A stretch of DNA of 64,000 bases from assembly GCA_965153355.1 (NCBI GenBank), contig OZ231127.1:34968001-35032000 (forward strand), in the 5' to 3' direction. Below, one piece after another: positions 36,663 through 49,951 of the stretch (positions are counted from its first letter, which is position 1; each line of letters starts with the position of its first letter). This DNA is from Flaccisagitta enflata. Lineage: Eukaryota > Chaetognatha > Sagittoidea > Aphragmophora. The notes beneath the pieces are model-generated. The model had not been told where the DNA came from and did no database searches. It was given only the letters and a program-made list of their open reading frames with translations. Both the position numbers and the translations under genes were made by a program.

Positions 36663-38126
36663 TTGACGGTATGTTTTCCCCCTCAAGTGCTCAAAACTGA
36701 TGTACCCGATCGTTTTCGATTATTTTTATAATAATACTACCTAGAACAAAAGAGATTTGGGATCTTTGATCCATTTTAGGGACCGCGAGTTCCGTTTATT
36801 TATCACCACTCAAAGGTGGTTGTGGTGAAAATGTTGAAATCTGGTCACTTTAGGCTCAAAATCGGGCCACTTCAGTTTTTAAATTTGACCCAAAATCCAT
36901 GAGATTATGAAACTAGAGCTCAAGAGCTAACCAGTGGTGCAATCTGCATGTTGCTAACATTTTTTGTTAAGATTTTAGAGCTTTTCAAAGATGGAAGGGT
37001 ATGAGGTTTTTTTTACCAGATGAATTTAGTGGTCAATTTTGACATTTTTTACAATTTTTAATATATCTCCGCTTTGGATGGACAAATCTATATAAAATTG
37101 GTGACCAAATTGAAGAGTTTTTGATGCTCTAACTGAATCTGGTAAAATTTTTGATCGATATGATCCTCAAAATTTTTGGGAGACTCTAGAAGTAAGTGCT
37201 AAAAAGTGAATTTTTTCACCATTATGTCTACTTTGGTCAAAAAATATAGACACTTCCAAGATAGAAAAAGAAAAAAAATTCATGGGCAAATTAAACTACA
37301 GTTCAAGATCTAACCAGTGATGCAATCGGCATGTCAATATGTTGAAGCATATAGATTTGGCAGAGTTTCAAAGATTGGTGGGTATGATAAAATGACATTT
37401 TTTGGTCATTATGAGCCTAAAAGCTCTGCCAAATCTATATGCTTCAACATATTGACATGCCGATTGCACCACTGGTTAGATCTTGAACTGTAGTTTAATT
37501 TGCCCATGAATTTTTTGTCTTTTTCTATCACGGAAGTGCCCAAATTTCTTTACCAAAGTAGCCAAAATGGTGAAAAAATTCACTTTTTAGCACCTGCTTC
37601 TAGAGTCTCCCAAAATTTTTGAGGGTCATATCAATCAAAAATTTTACCAGATTCAGTTAGAGCATCAAAAACTCTTCAATTTGGTCACCAATTTCATATA
37701 AATTTGTCCATCCAAAGCAAAGATATATCAAAAATTGTAAAAAATGTCAAAATTGACCATTAAATTCATCTGGTAAAAAAAACCTCATACCCTTCCATCT
37801 TTGAAAAGCGCTCAAATCTTAACAAAAAATGATAGCAACATGCGGATTGCACCACTGGTTAGCTCTTGAGCTCTAGTTTCATAATCTCATGGATTTTAGG
37901 TCAAATTTCAAAAGCAAAGTGGCCCAATTTCGAGCCCAAAGTGACTGAATTTCAACATTTTCACCACAACCACCATTGAGTGGTGATAAATAAATGGAAC
38001 TCGCGGTCCCTAAAATGGATCAAAGATCCCAAATCTCTTTTGATCTAGGTAAAAATATTATAAAAATAATCAAAAACGATCGGGTACACAGGTTTTGAGC
38101 ACATGAGGGGGAAAACATACCGTCAA
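36663..38126. mobile_element. Large fold-back element, 1464 bp, 8-bp target duplication
   Basis: The ends TTGACGGTATGTTTTCCCC face each other. They are flanked by a perfect 8-bp direct repeat TTGCACAT (36655-36662, 38127-38134). The two arms are about 700 bp each and imperfectly complementary (for example GGACCGCGAGTTCCGTTTAT at 36780 and its inverse near 38010). They meet at a short centre near 37395. No open frame suggests a transposase. Confidence 0.9.
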
Positions 38127-38274
38127 TTGCACATGCTCTCCAATGCTGCTCTAGATGTTGTGATAGAAAACTAAGACTGAAATTCATGAAACACTGATGT
38201 GACCCTATGGCCCAAAATCAACATCCGCATTTGTGGAGTTGCCTTACAAACTCCATTGAATTTCCACCTATAAT

Positions 38275-38332
38275 CGAGGGTGTCACCCCTGTGTCCTACA
38301 GGACATCAGCCGTTTGGGGCCGCTGCCCAATA
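38275..38332 (+). mobile_element. A-type right inner repeat, isolated
   Basis: CACCCCTGTGTCCTACAGGA followed by CATCAGCCGTTTGGGGCCGC and TGCCC. No partner is adjacent. Confidence 0.6.
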
Positions 38333-38364
38333 ACGGACGAGGTTACATTGGTGAGTCTATCTTA

Positions 38365-39480
38365 TCTTAAGCATTTATCAACGTTTATCTTAAAAATTTT
38401 CAACTTTGAGAGACTCTCGCACCATAACGAATCGAGCTACTGACCTCAACTTAGGCTCATTTTAAAGAGCTGTGTCTGTCCTTTAAAATGAGCTTAAATT
38501 GAGCTCAGTAGCTCATTTCGTTTGGGAGATACAGTAGATGTCGTCTAGACTTGGAAATACGGGGGAAATCATTACAGGAAGACAAATAAAGTTAGGCTGA
38601 TATTTGGAATAAAGATTAATAAAAGGATGTTTTGTTGCCCATGGGTGTTGGTTGCCATGGAAACACATTTTCATGTATTCACGCTAAAGTATCAATATTT
38701 TGAGAAATTTTTTTAGGGAACATTGTTTAAGATAAAATTTGCTACAACTTTCCCACAGTATGTTCTGTAAGAATATTGCTCGTTTAGCCGTTGCTAGGGA
38801 GCGTAACTATGTGTGACAGCCCTGTGATGCTCCCTAGCAACCGCCAAACTAGCGATATTCTTACAGAACATACTGTTGGAAAGTTGTTGCAAATTATATT
38901 TTAAACAATGTTCTCTCAAAAAATTTCTGAAACGATTGATACTTTAGCTTAAATACAAAAAAATGTGTTTCCATGGCAACCAACACCCATGGGCAATAAA
39001 GCATCCCTTTATTATTTTATTTTCCAAATATCAGTCTCTTAACTTTATTTGTCTTCCTGTAATGAATTCCCCCGTATTTCCAAGTCTAGACGACATCTAC
39101 TGTATGAGCTGACAAAGCTGTAAGGGTTTTTGCCATTAATCTAAGAATAATATCAACTTTGGAAGAATGTTGCTCCTAAACGAATTGAGCTACTGACCTC
39201 AACTTAGGCTCATTTTAAAGAACTGTGTCAACTCTTTAAAATGAGCCTAAATTGAGCTCATTAGCTCAATTCGTTTAGGAAATATGAGCCGACAAAGTTG
39301 AGTCCTTCCATTACATTTTGTGAAAAATGGTTCTCTGATGCTTTCCAGAGGTAAAACGAAGTAAAAGGAAAACCCTGAGTTTTAAAAACTTGCCTCCACG
39401 TCTTTTTGATGCCCCATGGGGTACTATAAGTGGCTGTCATGGTCAGTTCCGTGGACATTGACCCCTATCTTTATCGATCT
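38365..39480 (-). repeat. D repeat, right arm (inverted copy)
   Basis: Inverted counterpart of 28116-28830, with the same blocks in mirrored order: AGCTCAATTCGTTTAGG, TTTAAAATGAGCC, GGGTTTTTGCCATTAAT, TGCCTCCACGTCTTTTTGAT and GACCCCTATCTTTATCGATC. A TA-flanked MITE interrupts it at 38532. Confidence 0.85.
38532..39102. mobile_element. Fold-back MITE, 571 bp, TA target duplication
   Basis: Ends CAGTAGATGTCGTCTAGACT on both sides, arms of about 270 bp, and TA flanks at 38530-38531 and 39103-39104. The loop is near 38815 (CTATGTGTGACAGCC). Paralogous D sequence at 28487-28511 shows the uninterrupted site. Confidence 0.95.
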
Positions 39481-39934
39481 AAGATCTATGGGTGTAGGCC
39501 TTTGAGACCCTAGAGTAGACCTCTCAGACCCCAAATGACCCCATGTGTCAGATCCCAAATCAAGCCTCAGATAAAAAATGAAGCCCCTGAAACCCTGATG
39601 CAGGCCTTTCCAACTCCCAGTCATGCCTCTCAGATCCCAAATCTGGCTCTCTCCAGACCCAAAATCAGACATCTTAGCCCCCAAAATCAGCTTCTCTAAC
39701 CTTCATTTGTCAAAGGCCATCAAGACCCCAAATCTGGCATCTCAGACCTCATTTCAGGCCCATTGGTCAACAAATCAGGTTTTCAGACTGGAGAAAATTG
39801 TCCAATGTGGAATCATAGGTCATCGGCCCCTCCAGGGCGGCTGCCCCTGGCACCGTCTCATCCTAACATACACCAACATAGGGGCATCGGGTACCGCTTT
39901 TGCGACTATTGATTTCTTTGTAGAACTATCGAAC

Positions 39935-41221
<1,287 letters not shown>

Positions 41222-41458
41222 AATGCATGGGACTCTTACCACGTCTATGGACGCGGTGAACATGAAATTTCGTAGCAATGATATGTGCTGAAATAGGAAC
41301 GTTTTTCAGCTGGCAATACAAAAACTTCTCATATTTCGGGATTGGCAAGAACGTCATTGATTGACAGTGGATGGCGAATGTAAGCAAACGTGGGTACTTA
41401 GGATGCATGCGCGCATTAACACTCATATATTAGAAGTAGACGAATTGAAAAAAGATAA

Positions 41459-41566
41459 ACAAGGCCAAGCAGGCCAAGTAAGTGCGGCATGTGGATCTAC
41501 GAACGAATGCGTTACTCAACCGACTGAGGGACACAGCCAGTTATAGAGAAGACTTAGCGCAACTAA
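41459..41566 (+). mobile_element. B-family element, compact copy
   Basis: AACAAGGCCAAGCAGGCCAA (head) with AAGTGCGGCATGTGG, then GAGGGACACAGCCAGTTATA and a decayed hairpin GACTTAGCGCAACT before A residues. Confidence 0.55.
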
Positions 41567-42016
41567 AAGGTCTTTCGAACGATTGAAACAATATACAGGA
41601 AGCAATTGGGACGTCAATGAATGCCAAGGCCAAGACAAACAAAGGGACAAACTGACAGAGCTAATGACAAATTGTTCAAAGATTTGCTACTTTTTTTTTC
41701 TTTCTTTTTTTTGGTTGTTGGTAAGTCCGTCTTTTCGAAATTGAGCACTGAAAATTGAATATTCCATTAATCAAGTCGAAGAAAAGAATGAAAAATAACC
41801 GAAGGTGTCTAGTAAAAACTATTCACGAAAAGAAAATCATGGGGTGTTGGCGTTTATTGTGGTCATTGTGTTCGAATAGAGGCGAATTTTTTTCATCACT
41901 TTGTCAAAAAGAAGTAATCCGTCGTCACGACCGCGACTGTGCAGTGTAAACATGAACACACCAAATAGAAATTTATTCCTTTTTTGACGCAATGCAAATT
42001 TGAAAAATGGGTCTAC

Positions 42017-42660
42017 GTTTACAAGAGGACCACACTTAGAAAATTAGGGAATGTCTTGTTTTCGACGCCGCTTGCTCCTGCCGTCTATAATTTGACTCAT
42101 TCTCGTTCATCTCTCGCGCATCGAAATATTTATTTGATTGTTAATTTAGGGTTAGGGATTGGTTGGGGGTAGTTTGGGGGTGGGGGGTTTAGGGTTGGGG
42201 GATTTAGAGGTAGGGGGGTTGTTGGGGGGATTAGGGGTAGGGGAAGGTGGGTAGTAAGGAGTAGAGTTGGGTTTAGGGGTAGGGTTAGGTTTATGGTTAG
42301 GGGTAGGGTTGGGTTTAAGGGTAGGGTTGGGTTTAGGGGCAGGGGGGTTTAGGGGTAGGGGGTTGTGGGCAGGATTAGGGGTAGGGGAAGGTGGGGAGTA
42401 AGGGGTAGGGTTGGGTTTTAGGGGTAGGGTTGGGTTTAGGGGTAGGGTTGGGTTTAGGGGTGTGGTTGGAGTAAGGGGTAGGGTTGGGTTTAGGGGTAGG
42501 GTTGGGTTTAGGGGTAGGGTTGGGTTTCGGGGTAGGGGGGGTTAAGAGGTAGGATTGGTTGAATTTGTTCATTTTTTTTTTCAGATATGTACCAGTGAAC
42601 ACTGTTTGGCGAAAAAAAATCGGTTACAGACGCTAAAAAAAGTCTGGTCCTCTTGTAAAC
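42017..42660. mobile_element. TIR-bounded unit carrying a telomere-like G-rich minisatellite
   Basis: GTTTACAAGAGGACCA at 42017 is mirrored by TGGTCCTCTTGTAAAC at 42645-42660. Between them is the G-rich array (42146-42560). No target duplication is certain. Confidence 0.55.
42146..42560. repeat. Degenerate TTAGGG-like G-rich minisatellite
   Basis: Mostly 18-bp units (TTTAGGGGTAGGGTTGGG) with variants. G runs of 3 to 6 alternate with TT(A), so G-quadruplex formation is plausible on the + strand. It resembles telomeric repeats but is not exact. Confidence 0.85.
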
Positions 42661-43335
42661 CTTAGCCGAAAAATGTTATCCACATAAGTGTATTCCTTGA
42701 TCGCTACGACGAAAATGAGAACTCTTCTGAGACTGGTCGCTCGAGCACAATCGTAATTCCCTTGGATGCTTTGGCGAACTTAAGATCCCCTTTTGGTGCT
42801 GCATACTGTGGCCAACATCCGGCAAACATGTATTTCCGTCTGATGTTTCGGCGAATTCGAAATTCCTTTTTATGCTGTGGCGAACATGATATTCCCTTGA
42901 TACTCTGGCGATAATCGATGTTTGGATTTCTGTGTCGCCGTCGCAGTTAAGAACCGAGAAGCGAAACTCGGTTTTCAGTGACGAGGTTTCGCTGACTTAA
43001 GGCAAAATGTGTTTTCGGTTTGAGTTGTTTGAACGGTCTGACGCACGAGAACAGGGCGGTCACACACGGATGTTTCGACTGTAAGCACCTGAGCTGATGC
43101 ACGTAAACAGGACTGCCGCACACGGATATGATCTTTTAATTAGTTAGGACTGACAAATGAGAACGGAAAAGTCTCACTCGGATGTGATCAAGCGCTTGTT
43201 AAATTCTGACACGTTGATGTCACAAGGGAATGTTTTGGAAACATTGCAGGAGGAAAGAGAGCACCCAGATAGAATGAGCCAATTACACAAATTCGACAAA
43301 TATCGAAACGCAAGTTGCAACACAAATTGTAACAC

Positions 43336-43340
<5 letters not shown>
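42661..43340. other. No gene; degenerate repeated motif
   Basis: Several loose copies of a TGGCGAAC ... ATTCCCTTGAT motif occur at 42760-42920. Nothing else is supported. Confidence 0.4.
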
Positions 43341-43404
<64 letters not shown>

Positions 43405-43448
43405 TGATATAGGTTAAACAAATGATAATGATGATGATGATGATGATA
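43338..43448. repeat. (GT)n and (GAT)n microsatellites
   Basis: GT at 43338-43403, then GAT at 43424-43448. Confidence 0.95.
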
Positions 43449-43956
43449 TTAGTAGTCGCTAGGTAAAACTGAATACAAGAGTTTTCACGGAACAAAAGAG
43501 TTACTTCCTTTTCAATTGGCATAAATCGAGACAGCCAATGATGATTTGAAATCCTTTTCTAATCACGTTCTTCATTTTTCAGGAGGCGAAAAAAAGTGTT
43601 GTTTATCCAATCTCGTTAAAAGAAACGTGAGACGATAAGCGAACGAGACGTTGACCAAAAATAGGAGGATAAAAAACTGTCAGGCGACGCGAAGTTAGAT
43701 ATGTTTACAAACAAAATAGACGGAGGGACGACCAACTGAAAAGTGGCTTTCAGAGTCGCTTAGAACGCGTTTAAAGAAGTAAAGAAGAGCTCAAGTGAAC
43801 TTTTCACAACAAAAACATGACAAGGACAAGGACTCCACTCGTAAAAAATAAAAGAGCGATGGAAAGATAGAAGATTCCGTAAAATTGTAGAACAAAGGCA
43901 AGAAAAAAACGATGGTGAGTAGGAAGGAAGAAAGGAAGGAAGAAATGGACAACCAC

Positions 43957-44580
<624 letters not shown>

Positions 44581-44662
44581 AAAGAAAGATTGTGATACGT
44601 CATCTTACATTTATAGCAGACGGTAAAAGTCGCTCGCGAGAAATTGTTTACCATCTCTCAGA

Positions 44663-44663
<1 letters not shown>

Positions 44664-44720
<57 letters not shown>
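44664..44720. repeat. (CT)n microsatellite
   Basis: About 56 bp of CT, then CACACA and GCGCGC short runs to 44815. Confidence 0.95.
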
Positions 44721-44722
<2 letters not shown>

Positions 44723-44899
44723 ATTCACACGCGAAAAAACGCACATGCACACACACACAGTCCACACAGTCATACAGTGTTACGCGCGCGCGCACGTGCA
44801 CGCAGTCACACACAATTTGACTATGCGCCGCGCCAGGGCTCGTGGCGCGAGAAAAATCAGCATGTGCACGAGAAAGATGGGAACTGAGAGTAGACGTCG

Positions 44900-45085
44900 A
44901 GGCGATGATGATGACGACGACGACGACGATGACGACGACGAACGAGAAAAGAGTCGACGTTCAGCACAACGTCAATCCGAATCTTATAGAAGAAAATGAC
45001 GATAACGTGGACGACGACGATTATGAGGACGACGACGACGACGACGATGACGACGAAGACATCATTGACGATGACGACGATGGTT
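44900..45085. repeat. (GAC)n-rich stretch
   Basis: Two GACGAC blocks (44903-44942, 45007-45085) give poly-Asp frames. I see no flanking protein domain, so it is not called a gene. Confidence 0.8.
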
Positions 45086-45175
45086 AAGAGAGGAAAGCAA
45101 CCACCGAGTCGCCGGTGAGGAGGGAACCAGAAACAAAAACCGAGTGACTTCTGTATTAGTAGGCAGCGTGTCAGA

Positions 45176-45178
45176 GAG

Positions 45179-45237
<59 letters not shown>
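45176..45237. repeat. (GA)n microsatellite
   Basis: About 56 bp of GA. Confidence 0.95.
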
Positions 45238-45238
<1 letters not shown>

Positions 45239-45313
45239 ATAAAGGGTATGTCTTCAAAGAGTGAGATAGAGATCAGTATTGGAGAACAGTGGGGGAAAGA
45301 GGAAAGAGGCAAA

Positions 45314-45314
45314 G

Positions 45315-45349
<35 letters not shown>

Positions 45350-45350
45350 G

Positions 45351-45405
<55 letters not shown>

Positions 45406-45412
45406 AGTAAAG
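45314..45412. repeat. (GAAA)n microsatellite
   Basis: About 95 bp with one GAGA interruption. Confidence 0.95.
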
Positions 45413-45564
45413 AAAGAAAATTAAAAAGAATGTCAGAAAAAGAAACAAGGCCAAGTAGACCCATAATTGCGGCGGGTTAATCACTAACCAACCAACGCAA
45501 CGGAGGGTCGGACACGACTTGATATACAGGTGTTTTAGGCCTTTAGCTCAACTAGATTTAAAAA

Positions 45565-46101
45565 GAAACAAGGCTGTATATGCGGCCAATAAGTAGTCGC
45601 TGGCGGGTGGGCAGGGGCAGTAATGCGGGTGGGAAGGGGAAGAAAGTGGCAGGGCGGGGGCTGTAAAAATGCTGTTCTGAAGCTAGAAGCAGTAGTGCTC
45701 ACTTTTAAGTCAATTTCGCGTCGTCCGAAATTTCGCGAGACCCACCTATAGACCAACCAAGGGACACACCCTCAAACAAAGTCGCTTAGCCAGCAACTGA
45801 AAATGTGAATGAATAGAAGTACTGAAAGGAAGAAAGGACTCTATAGGTCAAATGATAAGAGAAATTAACAAAAGCAACAAGGCCGGGTACACGGCCAATA
45901 AGTAGTCGCTAGCGGGTGGGCTGGGGTGGTAACGCGGGTGTGCAATGTCAGCATGGGGCAGGGCGGAGGCTTTGATGTGGCTTAGCACGGGTAGTTTCGC
46001 GTCATCCAGAGTTATACGTTACGGACCTTCATACCTTCCTACATTAGTACATACCTACGGACACACCCTCCTGTGAGGCTTAGCCAGCAACTAAAAATGA
46101 T
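45565..46101 (+). mobile_element. Two adjacent B-family elements
   Basis: The first runs from AACAAGGCTGTATATGCGGC (45567) to GACACACCCTCAAACAAAGT and AGTCGCTTAGCCAGCAACT (45780-45798). The second runs from AACAAGGCCGGGTACACGGC (45879) to GACACACCCTCCTGTGAGGC and CTTAGCCAGCAACT (46091). Both heads contain AATAAGTAGTCGCT, and the first tail begins AGTCGCT, so head and tail agree within the copy. The stem is partly decayed. Confidence 0.7.
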
Positions 46102-47009
46102 GATCCTAAACAGTGGGGGGCTTGTTCGGCACACAATTTTTTCTAGGCATCGCAGTGACTCAAAATATCACCCACTTTTCACAAAAATCCCTCAGTTTCA
46201 AGGAAAATGACCTCAGATTATTTCTAGTGTTCCGCACCAAGGTGGTTGTTGTTGTTGGAATTCTGAAAAAAACTGAAATGCAATTTTTTTGTACTAAACG
46301 TTAATACAGCAATAGGAGGGATGTTCATCCAATGTCACTTATTTTTGGCCTCACTGCCCCTGCCCAAATACTTCATTTACCCGAAACATGGGCTATATCG
46401 CTGATCCTGCCCACAGTGCCCAGCTAGAGATATGTTGGTTTAACTCAGTCTTCCCACTGATGCATGATCGTGTTTTCTCCAAAACCAGTACATTCTTTGC
46501 GCATTCTTGCATTCTTTGTGCATTCTTGCATTCTTTGTAATCTTCGTGCGGCTGGACAGGATCAGTGGTATTTGACAGAATGAGGCACTTGGGCAGGGTC
46601 AGTTACCATATTCGCTCTATTCATTCAATAGCATAAACACCATAGGAAAACCCTTCTTTGTGTCTTTGAAACTTTCAGCTCAAGCAAAGCTGACATACAG
46701 ACTGAAAGACCAACAAACCAGCTAATCAGCTCATACTCATAGAGATGCATGGTGAATACCTGCTGTTAACGCATAGAAAGCATCCTTAAAATGCAACAAT
46801 ATTTCCTAAAATTTCATTCTTCTTTTCATTTCATTCATGGTACAGACAGTCCTACAACATGAATTCTGACCCTAAATTACGCGATTGGATGTTGAAAGCC
46901 CCTCTCTACATGCAGAGGGTGTTGCCAAAAAAGCAACCAGGATAGAATTCTAGCCCTCCAAATTAGATGAATTCTAGATCATATGGCGCTGGTATTTGAT
47001 TTACTTTTT

Positions 47010-47948
47010 AGATGCGTCCTTGCATCTCTATAAGAGGGTGTGTCCCTACCTACCTACCTACCTACCTACCTACGTCCGTCCGTCCGTCTGTCCGTCTGTC
47101 ACAAGAAAATTTCAAAACATGATTTTCAAGGTTTTCTCTTCATTTCTCTTCATGTCTCTTCATGTCTCTAATATTTCCTATGTCTCTCTCAACTCTTTCG
47201 TCTCTTTTGTCTCTGACATGTCTCTTATGTCTCCTAAATGTCTCTTATATCTCTTATGTCTCTAATTTTTCTTATGTATCTTAGGCCTCTTAGGTCTCTT
47301 ACGTCTCTTACGTCGCTTATGTCTCTTTTGTCTCTTTCATCTTTTTTGTCTCTTTTGTCTCCTAAATGTCTCCTATGTCTCCTATTTATCGCTTATGTCT
47401 CATATATCTCTTATGTCTCATATATCTCTTATGTCTCTTATATCTCTTATATCTCCTCTGTCTCTTCTGTCTCTTATGTCTTTTATGTCTCTCATGTCTC
47501 TTCATGTCTCTTCATGTCTCTTTACGTCTCTAATGTCTCCTCATGTTTCTTCATGTCTCTTCATGTCTCTCAAGTCCCTTCATTTCTCTTCGTAAAGATG
47601 AGGCGAGGGAAGGGGTGGAGAGGGGTGGGGGGTAGGGGGGCGTGGGGGGAGGGGTGTGGGGAGGCGTGGAGGAGGGGTGTGGGGAGGCGTGGGGGAGGGA
47701 TGGGGAGGTGTGGGGGGTGGGGAGGCGTGGGGACTGGGGAGTGGGGAGGCGTGGGGGAGGGGTGAGGAGGCGTGGGCAGAGGGGGGGGAGGCATGGGGGG
47801 GTTGAAGGAGGAATCATTTCATATTTTGTCTTTATCTCTGCATCTTTTAATTTCATATCATTATATCTTTGACTTTATGTCTCAATAATTTATATCATAA
47901 TATCTTACATCTAAAGAGGACGCATCTATTGGACATCTCTTGGCCTTG
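47010..47948 (-). mobile_element. B-family element, AGATGC type, 939 bp
   Basis: The hairpin AGATGC-GTCCTT-GCATCT (47010-47027) is followed by GAGGGTGTGTCCCTACC repeats and a TCTCTTATG minisatellite (47125-47580). A G-rich tract (47600-47815) and an inverted head ending CTTGGCCTTG complete it. The head's AGGACGCATCT (47917-47927) is the exact 11-base complement of the first bases of the hairpin. Confidence 0.8.
47125..47590. repeat. TCTCTTATG-type minisatellite
   Basis: About 40 loose copies of a 9-12-bp unit (TCTCTTATG, TCTCTTCATG, TCTCCTA). It lies in the centre of a B element. Confidence 0.85.
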
Positions 47949-48058
47949 TTTGTATGAATCAGAATTTGCAGTACTAAACAAGATTTTTCTAATTTGTTCC
48001 TTTTTTTTTCAGAATAGTTATATCGAATATAGAAAAAAATGATTACATTATCACGCAT

Positions 48059-48062
48059 GTAG

Positions 48063-48122
<60 letters not shown>

Positions 48123-48123
48123 C
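48059..48123. repeat. (GAT)n microsatellite
   Basis: About 62 bp of GAT. Confidence 0.95.
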
Positions 48124-48174
48124 AAGCAAGTGATGCAACCCAACCACAATAAGTGAGTCAGAAAGTATTATAGG

Positions 48175-48668
48175 TCGCCCAAGAGCAATTTGTGGTCAGC
48201 GATACCCTTTGTCCTACATTGCATGATTGTGAATTGGTGTGAGATAAAGCAGGGCAGCGGCCTCAAAGGGGACAAAGTCCTGTACAACGTAGGGGGACTG
48301 TTGTTTGTCCATCCATCCCTCTGTTTGTCAGTCTATCCCTCCGTCCATCCCTCTGTTTGACTGTCTATCTCTCTTAGGCCCACTTAAGCCTGAAATTGGC
48401 CCTATCAGGCCTGAAATCTGCCCTATCAGGTCTGAATGGGCAGATTAAAGGCCTGAGAAGACAGATTGCAAGTCTGAGGACAGGTACCACGCTTGAGAGG
48501 GTAGATTTCAGTCCTGATAGGGCAGATTTTAGGCCTGACAGGGCAGATCTCAGGCATGAGAGGGCCTGGGGGGACAGACGGATAAGCAAATGAATGGACA
48601 GGTGGACAAAGGAAAGTCCCCCTGTGTTCTACAAGACTTTGTTCCGTTCAGGGCTGCTGCAAAAAAAA
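48175..48668 (+). mobile_element. Type ii A fold-back element
   Basis: Outer arm GTCGCCCAAGAGCAATTTGT and GGTCAGCGATACCC, inner repeat GGGCAGCGGCCTCAAAGGGG, (TCCA/TCCC)n, an inverting CTGAAATCTGCCCT minisatellite, GGAC-type repeats and right inner repeat GTCCCCCTGTGTTCTACAAG to GGGCTGCTGC plus A10. An inverted C-head remnant follows (48700-48770). Confidence 0.8.
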
Positions 48669-48804
48669 AACGCAATGCCTGCTGTGTATTCTGGGGTTGA
48701 AGGACGTGTGGAGGGGTGACCCCACTAACCCATCCACAACAATATTGTAACCCCGCGTTACTTGTTTTCCTCTTTCTGTCATTCTTTGTTACTCTGTCTT
48801 TTTT

Positions 48805-48926
48805 AGGTGCGACAAAGCACCTCTATAACTGGCTGTGTCCGTTGGTTGGTCAGTTGGTCAGTCGGTTGGTAACGCATTTGTTCGACAATCCACATGTCAC
48901 ACCTATTGGCCTACTTGGCCTTGTTT
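48805..48926 (-). mobile_element. B-family element, AGGTGC type, 122 bp
   Basis: Hairpin AGGTGC-GACAAA-GCACCT (48805-48822), CTATAACTGGCTGTGTCC, GGTTGGTC repeats, and an inverted head with ATGTCACACCTATTGGCC and CTTGGCCTTGTTT. The head TGTCACACCT complements AGGTGCGACA of the hairpin at 9 of 10 bases. Confidence 0.85.
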
Positions 48927-48939
48927 CTTTCATTTTTTT

Positions 48940-49264
48940 AGCTGCGGACACGCAACCCTATGAGAGGCTTTGTCCGTCCATCCTTTCATCCATCCGTCCG
49001 TCCATACGTCCATCCATCCATCCATCCATCCATCCATCCGTCTGTCCGTCCATCCGTCCATCCCTCCGTTCATCCGTCCATCCCTCCGTCTGTCCATACA
49101 TCCATCTGTTAGTCCATCGGAAGCGGTCATCGAGTTGAAAAGTGGGGAAACAAGCATTTTTGATACTTATTGTGTATGTTTGAGTGTTGGGGGTGGGTTG
49201 GGGTGTGGATGGGTGTTAGATGCCCCTGACCACCCGTCCGCAACAATATTGTGACCCCACATTG
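48940..49264 (-). mobile_element. C-family element, full copy
   Basis: A terminal hairpin with core TGCGGACACGCA (48940-48958), CTATGAGAGGCTTTGTCC, (CCAT)n, GTTGAAAAGTGGGGAAACAA and GGGTTGGGGTGTGGATGGGT. The inverted head is CACCCGTCCGCAACAATATT and TGTGACCCCAC. Head GTCCGCAAC complements hairpin GCTGCGGAC at 8 of 9 positions. Confidence 0.8.
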
Positions 49265-49537
49265 ATCACTTTGATCACTTGTACCCTCCCTTTCTCTTAT
49301 TTCTTTTCCTTCCCGACAACGGGCTTCGATGGAAGTCCAAAAGTCCTTTCCTCTATGCCGCAGCTCAGACAAAAAGTATCTGGATGGACAGACAGACAGA
49401 GCCACTTATAGAGTTGCCTTGCAGAAACTAAAAAAATAAAAATAATGTTAACAAGGCCATCACCTATAAGACACGTACGAGACTTACAGGTTGACTTAGA
49501 ATGACTTAGAATACCCAAAAATGACTTAAAGAAATAA

Positions 49538-49850
49538 CAGGGGTGTATATAATTGAGTTGCTTTTGAATCCCCCCCCTTGCTTTTGATTTTCTTCCCCAC
49601 GACGCGTCGCGTCGCGTTTTCATATCTATGATTTTCTTCCCTATAGAGCTATAAAACAATGTAGTTATGGTTTTAATAGTGTTAAATTGTGTTTTACTAA
49701 TTAGGTTTTATGATTTAGTACTATAAAAAGTTATATTTTCCCCAAATTTCCTTTTTTTCTCTTTTTTCACCCTTTGATTTTCTTCCCCATCTCCAGACCC
49801 TTAGATTTCCCCCCCCCCCCACTGGGGAAACTCAATTATATACAGGCCTG
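49538..49850. mobile_element. hAT-type MITE, 313 bp, 8-bp target duplication
   Basis: The left end CAGGGGTGTATATAATTGAG pairs with the inverted right end CAGGCCTGTATATAATTGAG. A perfect AGAAATAA lies on both sides (49530-49537, 49851-49858). The interior has C-rich ends and a GATTTTCTTCCCC repeat. A second copy at 59686-60173 carries a B element. Confidence 0.95.
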
Positions 49851-49879
49851 AGAAATAAAATTGATAAAAAAAAAGGAAA

Positions 49880-49951
49880 ATGGGGACTGACCAACCAACC
49901 GACCAACCGACGGATGGACAAGGTGGGGTGTAGAGTCGCGTGCACGCGACT
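49880..49951 (+). mobile_element. B-family tail, AGTCGC type
   Basis: ACCAACCGACCAACCGACGG, GACAAGGTGGGGTGTAGAGT and the perfect 18-base palindrome AGTCGCGTGCACGCGACT (49934-49951), followed by A residues. A related tail ends near 49432. Confidence 0.8.

Noticed and set aside
42146-42560. True chromosome end or telomere
   Set aside because: Units are degenerate 18-bp variants, flanked on both sides by ordinary sequence and inverted repeats.
44592-45087. Possible Asp-rich acidic protein
   Set aside because: Poly-Asp comes from a GAC-type repeat. The frame start lies in (CT)n, and splice or domain support is absent.
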